Assembly: GCF_024170165.1 (NCBI RefSeq)
Contig: NZ_JALJXP010000018.1
Coordinates: forward strand, 62,001-126,000
DNA length: 64,000 nucleotides
Origin: Pseudomonas nitroreducens
GTDB taxonomy: Bacteria > Pseudomonadota > Gammaproteobacteria > Pseudomonadales > Pseudomonadaceae
Reading direction: 5' to 3'
Shown here: positions 43,010-52,024 of the stretch, piece after piece
Position numbering within the stretch: the stretch's first letter is position 1
Layout of the letters: every line of letters begins with the position of its first letter
The notes under the pieces: model-generated
What the model saw: only the letters and a program-made list of their open reading frames with translations
What the model was told of the DNA's origin: nothing
Databases searched by the model: none
Made by a program: the position numbers and the translations under genes

Positions 43010-44365
43010 GTGACCACCGTGCAAGACCCTTCAGCCCTGCCCGTCCGTCCGCATGCCTGCCCCGGCCTGCTGCGCATCGTCGCCTCCCGCGATGGCGGCA
43101 TCTGCCGCATCAAGCTGCCTTGTGGGCAGCTCGACGCCAGCGCCGCGCGCGCTATCGCGATGGCTGCCGAACGGCATGCCGACGGCGTGCTGGAAGCGAC
43201 CAACCGCGCCAACCTGCAGATTCGCGGCGTGCCTGCCGGCGCCGAAAATGCGCTGAGCCGCGAACTGCTGGCCGCCGGCCTCGGCCCGCGTGAGCTGGCG
43301 TCGGACGACGTGCGCAACCTGCTGGTCAGCCCGGCAATGGGCCTGGGCACTGGCCGTGCTGTCGATGCGAGCCCGCTGGCCCGTCAGTTGCTCGACCTGC
43401 TGGAGCGCACCCCGCGCTTCCACGGCCTGTCACCCAAGTTCGGCATCCAACTGGACGCCGGCGAAGCGCTGGCGATGCTGGAGCACCCCAACGATCTCTG
43501 GCTGTCGGCCATGTCCGACGATGCGGCGCCGTTGTTCGCCTTCGGCCTGGCCGGCTATCCGCCGCAGCGCGAGAGTGATCGCCCCGCCCTCGCCGCTGTA
43601 TCCGCCGAGCAGGTGCCGGCGCTGGTGGAAACCCTTTTGCACCTGTTCCTCGATCTCGCCGGCGACGGCCAGACGCGCATGCGCCACCTGCGCGAGATGC
43701 TCCGCGACGAAGTGCTGCTGGAGCGCCTGCAGCAACGCCTGCCCTTCCCGCTGCAACTCGGGCCGGCTGTGGATAACTGGCGACGGCCTGCACCGACGGC
43801 TTTCGGCCATCTCGGAATTCGTTCTCAGCGCCAGCCGGAACACGTCATGGTGGGTGCCGGATTCGTCCTCGGACGCCTGGACAGCACGACGCTGTTCGGC
43901 CTCGCCGATCTGGCCGAGCGCTTCAGCGGCGGACAGATTCGTCTGACGCCCTGGCAAAGTCTGATCCTCCCTGACGTGGCACAAACCGACGCCGTCGTCG
44001 TGCTCGGCGCGCTGGCCAACCTCGGCCTGGTGATCGACGCCGCGCAGCCGCTGTCGCGCCTCGTCGCCTGCAGCGGTTCCAGCGGTTGCGCCCGCGGGCT
44101 GGCCGATACCAAGGCCGATGCCCTGCGCCTGGCCGAACGTCTGCGCCACGCGCCGCCGGCCGGCGTGCACCTGTGCGGCTGCCCGCGCTCCTGCGCCGCC
44201 GCCCACATCGCCCCCTACACCCTGCTGGCCGTCGCCGACGGCCGCTACGACCTGTTCCGTCGCGCCGATGGCGTGGCCGGCTTCGGCCAGCCGCTGGCGC
44301 GCAACCTTTCCCTCGATGCCGCCGGCGACCTGCTGGCCGCACCCGGAGCCCTCACCGATGCTTGA
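43010..44365 (+). CDS. cobG: Precorrin-3B synthase CobG
   Basis: The protein has about 451 residues and is related to sulfite reductases. It has LLRIVASRDGGICRIKLPCG, TNRANLQIRGV, and the C-terminal cluster cysteines VACSGSSGCARGLADTKADA and HLCGCPRSCAAAH. CobG is the oxygen-dependent enzyme that hydroxylates precorrin-3A, defining the aerobic pathway. The start is uncertain: I favour GTG 43010; ATG 42932 would run into the riboswitch and GTG 43019 is possible. It overlaps cobH by 8 bp. Confidence 0.92.
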   Translation: MTTVQDPSALPVRPHACPGLLRIVASRDGGICRIKLPCGQLDASAARAIAMAAERHADGVLEATNRANLQIRGVPAGAENALSRELLAAGLGPRELASDDVRNLLVSPAMGLGTGRAVDASPLARQLLDLLERTPRFHGLSPKFGIQLDAGEALAMLEHPNDLWLSAMSDDAAPLFAFGLAGYPPQRESDRPALAAVSAEQVPALVETLLHLFLDLAGDGQTRMRHLREMLRDEVLLERLQQRLPFPLQLGPAVDNWRRPAPTAFGHLGIRSQRQPEHVMVGAGFVLGRLDSTTLFGLADLAERFSGGQIRLTPWQSLILPDVAQTDAVVVLGALANLGLVIDAAQPLSRLVACSGSSGCARGLADTKADALRLAERLRHAPPAGVHLCGCPRSCAAAHIAPYTLLAVADGRYDLFRRADGVAGFGQPLARNLSLDAAGDLLAAPGALTDA

Positions 44366-44984
44366 TTACATTCGCGACGGCCAGGCGATCTACCGCCAGT
44401 CCTTCGCCACCATTCGTGCCGAAGCCGACCTCTCCGGCATCCCTGCCGACCTCGAGAAACTCGCCGTGCGGGTGATCCACGCCTGCGGCATGGTCGACGT
44501 CGTGCAGGACCTGCGCTTCTCCGCCGGCGCCGGCGCCATCGGCCGTGCCGCACTGGCCGCCGGCGCGCCGATCCTCTGCGATGCGCGGATGGTCGCCGAG
44601 GGCATCACCCGCGCGCGCCTGCCGGCACACAACGAGGTGATCTGCACCCTCAACAATGCGGACGTGCCCGACCTCGCCCGCGAGCGGGGCAACACCCGCT
44701 CGGCGGTGGCGCTGGAGCACTGGCGCGAGCACCTGGAAGGCAGCGTGGTGGTGATCGGCAACGCGCCGACCGCGCTCTTCTACCTGCTGGAAATGCTCGA
44801 TGCCGGCGCACCGAGGCCGGCGCTGATCCTCGGCTTCCCGGTGGGTTTCGTCGGCGCCATGGAATCCAAGGACGCCCTCGCCGCCGACAGTCGCGGCGTG
44901 CCCTACGTGATCGTCCGCGGTCGTCGCGGTGGCAGCGCGATGGCCGCCGCCGCGGTGAACGCCCTGGCCACGGAGGTGGAATGA
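44358..44984 (+). CDS. cobH: Precorrin-8X methylmutase CobH
   Basis: The 208-residue enzyme moves the C11 methyl group to C12, giving hydrogenobyrinate. Motifs are [32 protein letters not shown] (with the catalytic histidine), [15 protein letters not shown] and [13 protein letters not shown]. It starts at ATG 44358 within the cobG end and overlaps cobI by 4 bp, showing tight coupling. Confidence 0.96.
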   Translation: MLDYIRDGQAIYRQSFATIRAEADLSGIPADLEKLAVRVIHACGMVDVVQDLRFSAGAGAIGRAALAAGAPILCDARMVAEGITRARLPAHNEVICTLNNADVPDLARERGNTRSAVALEHWREHLEGSVVVIGNAPTALFYLLEMLDAGAPRPALILGFPVGFVGAMESKDALAADSRGVPYVIVRGRRGGSAMAAAAVNALATEVE

Positions 44985-45724
44985 TGAGCGGCCGCCTGAT
45001 CGGCCTGGGCGTCGGCCCTGGCGACCCGGAACTGCTGACCCTCAAGGCCCTGCGCCTGCTGCGCGCCGCCCCGGTGATCGGTTACTTCGTGGCCAAGGCC
45101 AAGCACCATGCCGGCCAGGGCGGCAACGCCTTCGCCATCATCGAGCAGCACCTGCTCGACGAGCAGCAGCGCCTGCCGCTGGTCTACCCGGTGACCACCG
45201 AGAAGCTGGAGCCGCCGCTGACCTACGAAGGCGTGATCAGTGACTTCTATGACACCGCCGCCGAGCAGGTGGCGACGCACCTGGATGCCGGCCGCGACGT
45301 GGCGGTGATCTGCGAGGGCGATCCGTTCTTCTATGGCTCCTACATGTACCTGCATGACCGTCTTGCGGACCGCTACGACACCGAAGTCGTACCCGGCGTC
45401 TGCTCGATGCTCGGCAGCGCAGCGGTGCTCGGCGTGCCGCTGGTGTATCGCAACCAGAGCCTGTCGGTACTCTCCGGCGTGCTGCCGGAGGACGAACTCA
45501 AGCGCCGCCTGGCCGACGCCGATGCGGCAGTGGTGATGAAGCTCGGCCGCAACTTCGACAAGGTCCGCCGCGTGCTGCGCGAACTGGGCCGCGACGGCGG
45601 CGCCCACTATGTCGAGCGGGCGACGATGCGCGAGCAGCGCATCGTTGCGCTGGACGACGTCGACCCGATGGCCTCGCCGTACTTCTCGATGATCGTCATC
45701 CCCGGCCAGCGGTGGAACGGCTGA
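44981..45724 (+). CDS. cobI: Precorrin-2 C20-methyltransferase CobI
   Basis: The 247-residue SAM-dependent methylase starts [20 protein letters not shown] and contains [21 protein letters not shown] and [13 protein letters not shown], typical of CobI/CbiL. It adds the C20 methyl group to precorrin-2. ATG 44984 is an equally possible start. The stop is shared with the cobJ start as TGATG. Confidence 0.95.
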   Translation: MMSGRLIGLGVGPGDPELLTLKALRLLRAAPVIGYFVAKAKHHAGQGGNAFAIIEQHLLDEQQRLPLVYPVTTEKLEPPLTYEGVISDFYDTAAEQVATHLDAGRDVAVICEGDPFFYGSYMYLHDRLADRYDTEVVPGVCSMLGSAAVLGVPLVYRNQSLSVLSGVLPEDELKRRLADADAAVVMKLGRNFDKVRRVLRELGRDGGAHYVERATMREQRIVALDDVDPMASPYFSMIVIPGQRWNG

Positions 45725-47373
45725 TGCGCGCTGCCATTGTCATTCTCGGCCAGGGCGCGCTGACCACAGCCCGACGCCTGCAGGGCACTTATCCACAGGC
45801 GCGTGTGCTGGGCCTGAAGGACCGTGTCGAAGGCGCCGATGAGTCCTACGCGAACTTCGGCGATACCCTGCGCCAGCTCTACCGCGACGACACCCCGATC
45901 ATCGCCCTGTGCGCGGCCGGCATCGTCATCCGCACCCTCGCCCCGCTGCTGCTCGAGAAAGGTGCGGAGCCGCCGGTACTGGTCGTCGCCGAAGACGGCA
46001 GCGCCGTGGTGCCGCTGCTCGGCGGGCTCGGTGGGGTAAACCGCATGGCCCGCGAGCTGGCCGTCGCGCTGGAAGTGGCGCCGGCCATCACTACCAGCGG
46101 CGAGCTGCGCTTCGGCGCCTGCCTGCTCGACCCGCCGCCGGGCTATGTGCTGGCGGACATCGAGCAGGGCAAGCGCTTCGTCTCCGACCTGCTGGGCGGC
46201 GACACCCTGCGCATCGAAGGCGATGCGCCCTGGCTGGACGAACTGGACCTGCCGCTGGCCGACGATGCCGCGCACACCCTGCGCATCGACGTCCGCGCCG
46301 AGGGCGTCGCGCAGAACGAGCTGCGCATCCATCCGCGCGTCGTCCTCGCCCATGTTTCGCTGGTCGATTCGCAGCTGCCCGAACGTATCCGCCAGGGCCT
46401 GGCGCAGGCCGGGCTGGCCGAGGCATCGCTGGGCGCGCTGGTCGCACCGCGCTGCCGCATGGCCGATCCGGCGCTGACCGAGGCTGCCCGCGAGCTGGGC
46501 GTGCCACTGCGGTTTATCCACAGCGATGACGAGCTGCCGCCGGCGGTGCTGCATGGCGACTCCTTCCACCTGCACCGCGCCGCCAAGCCAGCTGAAGCCG
46601 AAGGTATTGGCCAGCCGCGCGGACGACTCAGCGTGATCGGCCTTGGCCCCGGCGCCAGCGACTTCATGATCCCCGCCGTGCGTCGTGCGCTGGACGAAGC
46701 CCAGGACCTGCTCGGCTACGAGACCTACGTGAAGATGGCCGAGCCACTGCGCGACGACCAGGTGCGCCACTGCACCGACAACCGCGAGGAAATGCAGCGT
46801 GCCCGCCACGCCTTCGAACTGGCCGCCAGCGGTCGGCGCGTGGTGGTGATTTCCTCCGGCGACCCCGGCGTCTTCGCCATGGCTGCCGCAGTGATGGAAG
46901 CCCTGCACGAGAGCAGCGATCCGCACTGGCATGGCGTGGAGCTGGAGGTACTGCCGGGGGTGTCTGCCGCGCTGGCTGCTGCCGCCAAGGCCGGCGCGCC
47001 GCTGGGGCATGACTTCTGTCTGATTTCCCTGTCGGACAACCTCAAGCCCTGGGACACCATCGAGAAACGCCTGGACCATGCCGGCGCTGCCGACCTGGCC
47101 ACGGCGTTCTACAACCCGATCTCCAGGGCCCGCCCCTGGCAGCTGGGGCGCGCGCTGGAAATCGTCCGCCGCCACCGCACGCCGGAAACGCTGGTGGTGC
47201 TCGGTCGCGACATCGGCCGCCCGGCGGAAGCCCTGCGCGTCGTCACCCTTGGCGAGCTGGTGCCGGAGATGGTCGACATGCGCACGCTGGTAATCATCGG
47301 TTCCTCCCTGACCCGACGCTTCCCCCGCGCTGACGGCGGCGACTGGGTGTATACGCCGCGCTGGTATCGCTGA
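45724..47373 (+). CDS. cobJ: CbiG-like / precorrin-3B C17-methyltransferase fusion CobJ
   Basis: The 549-residue fusion protein has a CbiG-like N-terminal part to about residue 295 ([53 protein letters not shown]). The CobJ methylase starts at about residue 300 with GRLSVIGLGPGASDFMIP and includes VVVISSGDPGVFAMAAAVME and LPGVSAALAAAAKAGAPLGH. CobJ methylates C17 with ring contraction. The CbiG C-terminal domain is missing here and appears as separate cobE at 27850-28266. It ends the cobGHIJ operon. Confidence 0.94.
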   Translation: MRAAIVILGQGALTTARRLQGTYPQARVLGLKDRVEGADESYANFGDTLRQLYRDDTPIIALCAAGIVIRTLAPLLLEKGAEPPVLVVAEDGSAVVPLLGGLGGVNRMARELAVALEVAPAITTSGELRFGACLLDPPPGYVLADIEQGKRFVSDLLGGDTLRIEGDAPWLDELDLPLADDAAHTLRIDVRAEGVAQNELRIHPRVVLAHVSLVDSQLPERIRQGLAQAGLAEASLGALVAPRCRMADPALTEAARELGVPLRFIHSDDELPPAVLHGDSFHLHRAAKPAEAEGIGQPRGRLSVIGLGPGASDFMIPAVRRALDEAQDLLGYETYVKMAEPLRDDQVRHCTDNREEMQRARHAFELAASGRRVVVISSGDPGVFAMAAAVMEALHESSDPHWHGVELEVLPGVSAALAAAAKAGAPLGHDFCLISLSDNLKPWDTIEKRLDHAGAADLATAFYNPISRARPWQLGRALEIVRRHRTPETLVVLGRDIGRPAEALRVVTLGELVPEMVDMRTLVIIGSSLTRRFPRADGGDWVYTPRWYR

Positions 47374-47413
47374 CGGCCCTGCCTCTCACACCGAAATCGC
47401 CCGTTGACGTCCA

Positions 47414-47497
47414 CGTAGGATGGCGTGGAGCGAAGCGATACCCATCGCTGGCCTGGCAGTCAGGCTGATGGGTATCGCAAGCTCCACCCATCCTACG
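47414..47497. repeat. Inverted GTAGGATGG repeat pair
   Basis: CGTAGGATGGCGTGGAGCGA followed by AGCGATACCCATC is mirrored by GATGGGTATCGCAAGCTCCA followed by CCCATCCTACG, with a 21-bp spacer. It lies downstream of cobJ. A lone arm occurs at 41335-41375. Confidence 0.85.
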
Positions 47498-47507
47498 AAC
47501 CGAGCGA

Positions 47508-47546
47508 CCTGTGGGAACGCCCCACGGGCATGGCCCGCTCCTACAG
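47508..47546. repeat. Partial REP-like unit
   Basis: CCTGTGGGAACGCCCCACGGG followed by CATGGCCCGCTCCTACAG is a degenerate copy of the unit at 2346 and 14485 with a decayed left arm. Confidence 0.65.
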
Positions 47547-47600
47547 AGAACGCCGGGAGTTCAGACACATCTTGCAAATGGCCATCGCCTTGTTGAAAAT

Positions 47601-47619
47601 GCGACAAATTATCATTTGC
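47601..47619. promoter_or_regulatory. Predicted Fur box upstream of the sigma factor gene
   Basis: Read on the minus strand, GCAAATGATAATTTGTCGC agrees with the 19-bp form GCAAATGATAATCATTTGC at 15 positions. It ends 16 bp before the sigma-factor start, as expected for iron-Fur repression. Confidence 0.6.
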
Positions 47620-47635
47620 AACGTTCTGCGTGCCC

Positions 47636-48133
47636 ATGTCCTCGACCTTCGACGTCCAGTCGCTCTACAGCGACCATCACGGCTGGCTGCACAACTGGCT
47701 CCGCGGCCGGCTGGGCAATGCCGCCGATGCCGCCGACCTGGCCCAGGACACCTTCCTGCGCGTACTGCTCAGGCCCGAGCGCGCCGAACTGCATACCCCG
47801 CGCGCCTTCCTGCGCACCGTCGCCCGCGGCCTGGTGATCGACCACTGGCGACGCCAGGAGCTGGAGCGCGCCTACCTCGACTCCATCGCCCATCTGCCGG
47901 AAGCGCAGGTGCCGTCGGCGGAAGACCGGCACACCATCCTCCAACTGCTGGAGAACATCGCCCGCCTGCTCGACGGCCTCAAGCCAAAGGTACGCAGCGC
48001 CTTCCTGCTGGCCCAGTGCGAAGGCCTGCCCCATGCGCAGATCGCCGAGGAACTGGGCGTCTCGGTGCGTTCGGTGGAGCGCTACATCGCCGAAGCGCTG
48101 TTCCACTGCTACCAGCTGCGGTACGCCGAGTGA
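47636..48133 (+). CDS. FecI-type iron-starvation ECF sigma factor
   Basis: The 165-residue sigma-70 family protein has region 2 motifs LYSDHHGWLHNWLRGRLGN, DLAQDTFLRVL and LRTVARGLVIDHWRR, and region 4 HAQIAEELGVSVRSVERYIA. Such sigma factors are activated when a TonB receptor binds its siderophore and then transcribe that receptor gene. ATG 47636 is chosen over GTG 47630. Its stop overlaps the FecR-like start (GTGA). A Fur-like box precedes it. Confidence 0.93.
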   Translation: MSSTFDVQSLYSDHHGWLHNWLRGRLGNAADAADLAQDTFLRVLLRPERAELHTPRAFLRTVARGLVIDHWRRQELERAYLDSIAHLPEAQVPSAEDRHTILQLLENIARLLDGLKPKVRSAFLLAQCEGLPHAQIAEELGVSVRSVERYIAEALFHCYQLRYAE

Positions 48134-49104
48134 GCGGCGCCAGCGCCACGCCCGATCCCCGGGTAGTGAAGCAGGCCATCCAGTGGACCCTGCGCCTGAG
48201 CGGCAATGCCGATCCCGAGCTGCTCAGCGCCTGCAATCATTGGCGCCAGGCCAACCCCGAACATGAAACCGCCTGGCTGCGGGTACAGGCGCTGAACAGC
48301 GAGCTGGCTGCCGGCTACCAGGCCGTGCCCGGCGCCCGCGTGGCGCTGGAGACGCTGGAAAGCACCAGCCAGCGCCTGCAGCGGCGCCAGGCACTCAAGC
48401 TGCTCTCGACCTTCGCCCTCGGCGCTTCCGCGCTGTGGCTGGCCCGCGACATCACGCCCTGGCAACGCTGGATGGCCGACTACAGCACCGCCACCGGCGA
48501 GCGCCAGCGCTTCACCCTGGCTGACGGCAGCCTGCTGCAACTGAACACCGACAGCGCAGTGAACGTGCGCTTCGATCCGCGCCAGCGCCTGCTGATACTG
48601 GAGCGCGGCGAGATTCTCGTCAGCACCGCCCAGGACGCCGCGCGCCCGTTGCGGGTGCGCAATCGCGATGGCCTGTTCGAAGCCCTGGGCACTCGATTCG
48701 TGCTGCGCCAGGATGAGCGCTCCACCCGCCTGAGCGTCGAGCAAGGCTCGGTGGCCATCGCCCCGCGCGTGCGCGGCCAGACCACCGCCATCGCCGAAGC
48801 TGGGCAGACCTACGAGATCAACGGTGACAGCGCGCTGCTGGCCGAACGCAGCAACATGGACAGCGCCGCCTGGGCCGACGGCCTGATCGTCACCCGCGAC
48901 ATGCGCCTGGCGGACTTCCTCGCCGAGATCGGCCGCTACCGTCACGGGCATCTGCATTGCGATGCCAGCGTGGCCGACCTGCGTCTCTCCGGCGTTTTCC
49001 GCCTGGACGACACCGACAAGCTGCTGGCCCTGTTGCCGCAGACCCTGCCAGTGCGGGTGGAGAAGCGCACCGACTGGTGGGTGACGGTGAGAGCGCGGGG
49101 CTGA
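48130..49104 (+). CDS. FecR-type anti-sigma factor
   Basis: The 324-residue protein has a cytoplasmic N-terminal domain (PDPRVVKQAIQWTLRLSGNA, CNHWRQANPEHETAWLRV), one transmembrane helix at about residues 92-108 (LKLLSTFALGASALWLA), and a periplasmic FecR domain (GERQRFTLADGSLLQLNTDS; LFEALGTRFVLRQ; EAGQTYEI). It carries the signal from the receptor's N-terminal domain to the sigma factor. GTG 48130 overlaps the sigma gene stop. The receptor gene follows after 332 bp. Confidence 0.93.
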   Translation: MSGASATPDPRVVKQAIQWTLRLSGNADPELLSACNHWRQANPEHETAWLRVQALNSELAAGYQAVPGARVALETLESTSQRLQRRQALKLLSTFALGASALWLARDITPWQRWMADYSTATGERQRFTLADGSLLQLNTDSAVNVRFDPRQRLLILERGEILVSTAQDAARPLRVRNRDGLFEALGTRFVLRQDERSTRLSVEQGSVAIAPRVRGQTTAIAEAGQTYEINGDSALLAERSNMDSAAWADGLIVTRDMRLADFLAEIGRYRHGHLHCDASVADLRLSGVFRLDDTDKLLALLPQTLPVRVEKRTDWWVTVRARG

Positions 49105-49436
49105 GTGGGGAGATCGGCGTTTGCACCAGCACCCTCTCCCTAACCCTCTCCCTGAAGGGAGAGGGGACTCGTTCGGCGCGATCTGTTACTGCGGAATATT
49201 CCTCAAGCCGTGGCATCAGGATGGCCAGGGTGCGCCGCTTGGCACGGATGCTCCCTCTCCCTTCAGAGCGGGGCGCGCAGCCAGGGCTGGGGAGAGGGGC
49301 TCCTCATTGAGCAACGAACCAGATCCGTGCCAGATAATATTTCCTCGCAATCGAGAATTATTTTTGTCGGGTTTCATCGCCCGGTCCGGCAAGGAGGAAT
49401 ACCCCGATCATTTCCCTTGTCCACGGAAGCCCCAGC
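49105..49436. other. Intergenic region with CCCTCTCCC repeats before the TonB receptor gene
   Basis: No gene is seen in this spacer. Hairpin repeats occur at 49128-49163 (CCCTCTCCCTGAAGGGAGAGGG core) and 49250-49300. An AT-rich segment at 49337-49365 (CAGATAATATTTCC, GAGAATTATTTTTG) is the likely site of the sigma-dependent receptor promoter and perhaps a weak Fur site. Confidence 0.6.
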
Positions 49437-51881
49437 ATGCCAGCCGCCCACCTCCCGATGCCCTCCCCCGCCCTGCCCCGCGCCAGCCGGCTGGCCCATG
49501 CCGTGCGCGGCGCGCTGCTCTGCGCCAGCCTGGGAGCCAGCCTGCCGCTGGGCGCCTTCGCCGCAGACGCTGCCGCCATCACCAGCAGCCGCGCCTACGC
49601 GATTCCGGCCGGACCGCTGGACGAGGTGCTCAACAGCTTCGCCCGCGAGGCCGGCATCACCCTGTCGGCCACGCCGGAGCAGACCCGCGGCCTGAACTCG
49701 GCCGGGCTGAACGGTACCTATTCGGTGGATCAGGGCCTCTCGCGCCTGCTGGCGGACACTCCGCTGGAAGCCGCCGACCAGGGCGACGGCAATTACGTGC
49801 TGCGCGCCGCCGCGCCAAGCGACGTGCTGGCCATGCCGTCCAGCGATGTGTTCGCCCTCGGCAACGCGCTGGGCGAGGAAGACGGCTACCTGGCGACCCA
49901 CAGCCAGATCGCCACCAAGACCTCCAAGTCCCTGCTGGAAACCAGCCAGAGCGTCTCGGTGATCACCCGCGAACAGATCGACGACACCGCCTCCAAGACC
50001 GTGCAGCAGGCGATCCGCTACACCCCCGGCATCTTCACCGGCCAGGTCGGCGCCTCGAACCGCTACGACTACATCGTCATGCGCGGCTTCGCCGACAACA
50101 GCGTGGACAACATCTACCTCGACGGCCTCAAGGCCATGGGCGACAGCGGCACCTTCAGCTCGATGCAGATCGACCCGTACTTCCTCGAACGCATCGACGT
50201 GCTCAAGGGCCCGTCCTCGGTGCTCTATGGCCGCAGCCTGCCCGGCGGCCTGGTGGCGCTGACCAGCAAGAAGCCGCTGTACGAGGACTACCACCAGATC
50301 ACCGGCACCGTCGGCAACATGGGCCAGAAGGAAATGGGCTTCGACTTCAGCGGCCCGCTGGATGAGGAGAAGCGCATCGCCTACCGCCTGGTGGGCCTGG
50401 GCAAGGGTTCGGACACCCAGTTCGACCACGTCAAGGAAGAGCGCTACGCCATCGCCCCGACCCTGGCCATCGACTTCACCGAAGACACCACCCTGACCCT
50501 GCAGGGCTACCTGCAGCACGACCCGAACGGCGGCTACCACGGCGGCGTGCCGGCGGACGGCGCATTGTTCCACCACAACGGCCAGAAGATCTCCCGCGAG
50601 TTCTTCGACGGCGAGCCGAGCCAGGACGACTTCGACCGCACCCAGCGCATGTTCGGCTACCAGTTGGAGCACCGCTTCGACGACGTGTGGTCCGCGCGGC
50701 AGAACTTCCGCTACCTGGATTCCGATGTCGATCTCTCGCAGGTCTATGCCTACGGCTGGACAGCGCCGGACGAGAACACCCTGAACCGCTACTTCTCCGG
50801 TGCCCGCGAGCACCTGCAGGCGTACATCGTGGATAACATGGCGCAGGCCGAGTTCAGCACCGGCGCGGCGAAGCACACCCTGCTGATGGGCCTGGACTAC
50901 CAGCGCCGCCGCACCAGCGTGGACTGGCGCTCCGGCTCGGCGCAGCCGCTGGACGCGTTCGACCCGCACTACGGCAACGACACCATCAGCTACTACCCGG
51001 ACGACAACCACACCCGTCGCCTGGAACAGACCGGCGTCTACCTGCAGGACCTGATCGACATCGACAACTGGCGCTTCTCCCTCGGCATGCGCGAGGACTG
51101 GGTGACGGTCGAGGACAAGAACCGCAGCAGCGGCAGCAAGGCCGACGACGACTGGAAGAAATTCACCGGGCGCATCGGCGCGCTCTACCTGTTCGACAAC
51201 GGCGTCGCGCCGTACATCAGCTACTCCGAGTCGTTCAACCCCAACGCCTACTCCGATCAGTCCGGCACGCCGCTGGAGCCGACCGAGGGCAAGCAGTGGG
51301 AAGCCGGCCTGAAGTTCCAGCCCGAGGGCAGCCGCAGCCTGTACACCGCGTCGCTCTTCCACATCACCCAGGAGAACGTCGCGTCGAAGGAGCCGCAGGA
51401 CAACTTCTACACCTCCGTGGGCGAAGTGCGCTCCCAGGGCCTGGAGCTGGAAGCGCACACCCAGCTCACCGACAACCTCAAGGTGCTCGGCAGCTACACC
51501 TACACCGACATCACCTACACGAAATCCCTGGACGGTAACCAGGGCCATACCCCGAACCAGGCGCCCAAGCACATGGCCTCGCTATGGGCCGACTACGGCT
51601 TCAACGCCGGCCCGCTGGACGGCCTGACTCTTGGCGGCGGCGCCCGCTACGTCGGCGAGACCTGGGCGGACAAGGAAAACACCCTGCGTGTGCCGGACTA
51701 CACCCTGGTGGATGCACGCATCGGCTACGACCTGTCCCGCGTCGGCCTCAAGGGCCTGGATGTCAGCCTCAATGCCAACAACCTGCTGGACAAGGACTAC
51801 GTGGCGTCCTGCTACAGCCTGGACTTCTGCTACTTCGGCGAGAAGCGCAACGTCACTGCGACGGTGAACTACCAGTTCTGA
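49437..51881 (+). CDS. TonB-dependent siderophore receptor with signalling domain (hydroxamate type)
   Basis: The 814-residue outer-membrane receptor has a signal peptide to about residue 43 (LGAFAA). An STN signalling domain follows at about 55-105 (YAIPAGPLDEVLNSFAREAG), then a plug domain (SVSVITREQIDDTASKTVQQ; DRIDVLKGPSSVLYGRSLPGG-like) and a 22-strand barrel ending in F. The STN domain and adjacent sigma/anti-sigma genes identify a cell-surface signalling transducer. The C-terminus (CYSLDFCYFGEKRNVTATVN) resembles ferrichrome/ferrioxamine receptors such as FiuA or FoxA. The exact siderophore is not certain. Confidence 0.92.
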   Translation: MPAAHLPMPSPALPRASRLAHAVRGALLCASLGASLPLGAFAADAAAITSSRAYAIPAGPLDEVLNSFAREAGITLSATPEQTRGLNSAGLNGTYSVDQGLSRLLADTPLEAADQGDGNYVLRAAAPSDVLAMPSSDVFALGNALGEEDGYLATHSQIATKTSKSLLETSQSVSVITREQIDDTASKTVQQAIRYTPGIFTGQVGASNRYDYIVMRGFADNSVDNIYLDGLKAMGDSGTFSSMQIDPYFLERIDVLKGPSSVLYGRSLPGGLVALTSKKPLYEDYHQITGTVGNMGQKEMGFDFSGPLDEEKRIAYRLVGLGKGSDTQFDHVKEERYAIAPTLAIDFTEDTTLTLQGYLQHDPNGGYHGGVPADGALFHHNGQKISREFFDGEPSQDDFDRTQRMFGYQLEHRFDDVWSARQNFRYLDSDVDLSQVYAYGWTAPDENTLNRYFSGAREHLQAYIVDNMAQAEFSTGAAKHTLLMGLDYQRRRTSVDWRSGSAQPLDAFDPHYGNDTISYYPDDNHTRRLEQTGVYLQDLIDIDNWRFSLGMREDWVTVEDKNRSSGSKADDDWKKFTGRIGALYLFDNGVAPYISYSESFNPNAYSDQSGTPLEPTEGKQWEAGLKFQPEGSRSLYTASLFHITQENVASKEPQDNFYTSVGEVRSQGLELEAHTQLTDNLKVLGSYTYTDITYTKSLDGNQGHTPNQAPKHMASLWADYGFNAGPLDGLTLGGGARYVGETWADKENTLRVPDYTLVDARIGYDLSRVGLKGLDVSLNANNLLDKDYVASCYSLDFCYFGEKRNVTATVNYQF

Positions 51882-51890
51882 CAGCGCTCT

Positions 51891-51917
51891 TTGTAGGAGC
51901 GAGCTTGCTCGCGAACA
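51891..51917. repeat. Single REP-like arm
   Basis: TTGTAGGAGCGAGCTTGCTC followed by GCGAACA lies just after the receptor stop. It is one arm of the pair type seen at 27009 and 35238. Confidence 0.75.
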
Positions 51918-51975
51918 GACGTCTCGGCAGCACGTAGGGCGCAAAACGCGCCAGCGTTATCCGCCGAAAAGGGGC

Positions 51976-52004
51976 GGCGGATAACCTGTTCCAGGTTATC
52001 CGCC
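51976..52004. repeat. Perfect 13-bp inverted repeat GGCGGATAACCTG
   Basis: GGCGGATAACCTG, TTC, CAGGTTATCCGCC forms an uninterrupted stem. A further GTTATCCGCC half-unit lies just upstream (near 51956-51965). It belongs to a GTTATCCGCC repeat family distinct from the GTAGGAGCG units. Confidence 0.8.
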
Positions 52005-52024
52005 CACCGACAATCCGAACTCTT

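Noticed and set aside
49374-51572. A 732-codon frame antisense to the TonB receptor gene
   Set aside because: Shadow of the receptor gene; no start signal and a Val/Gly/Leu-rich product without motifs.
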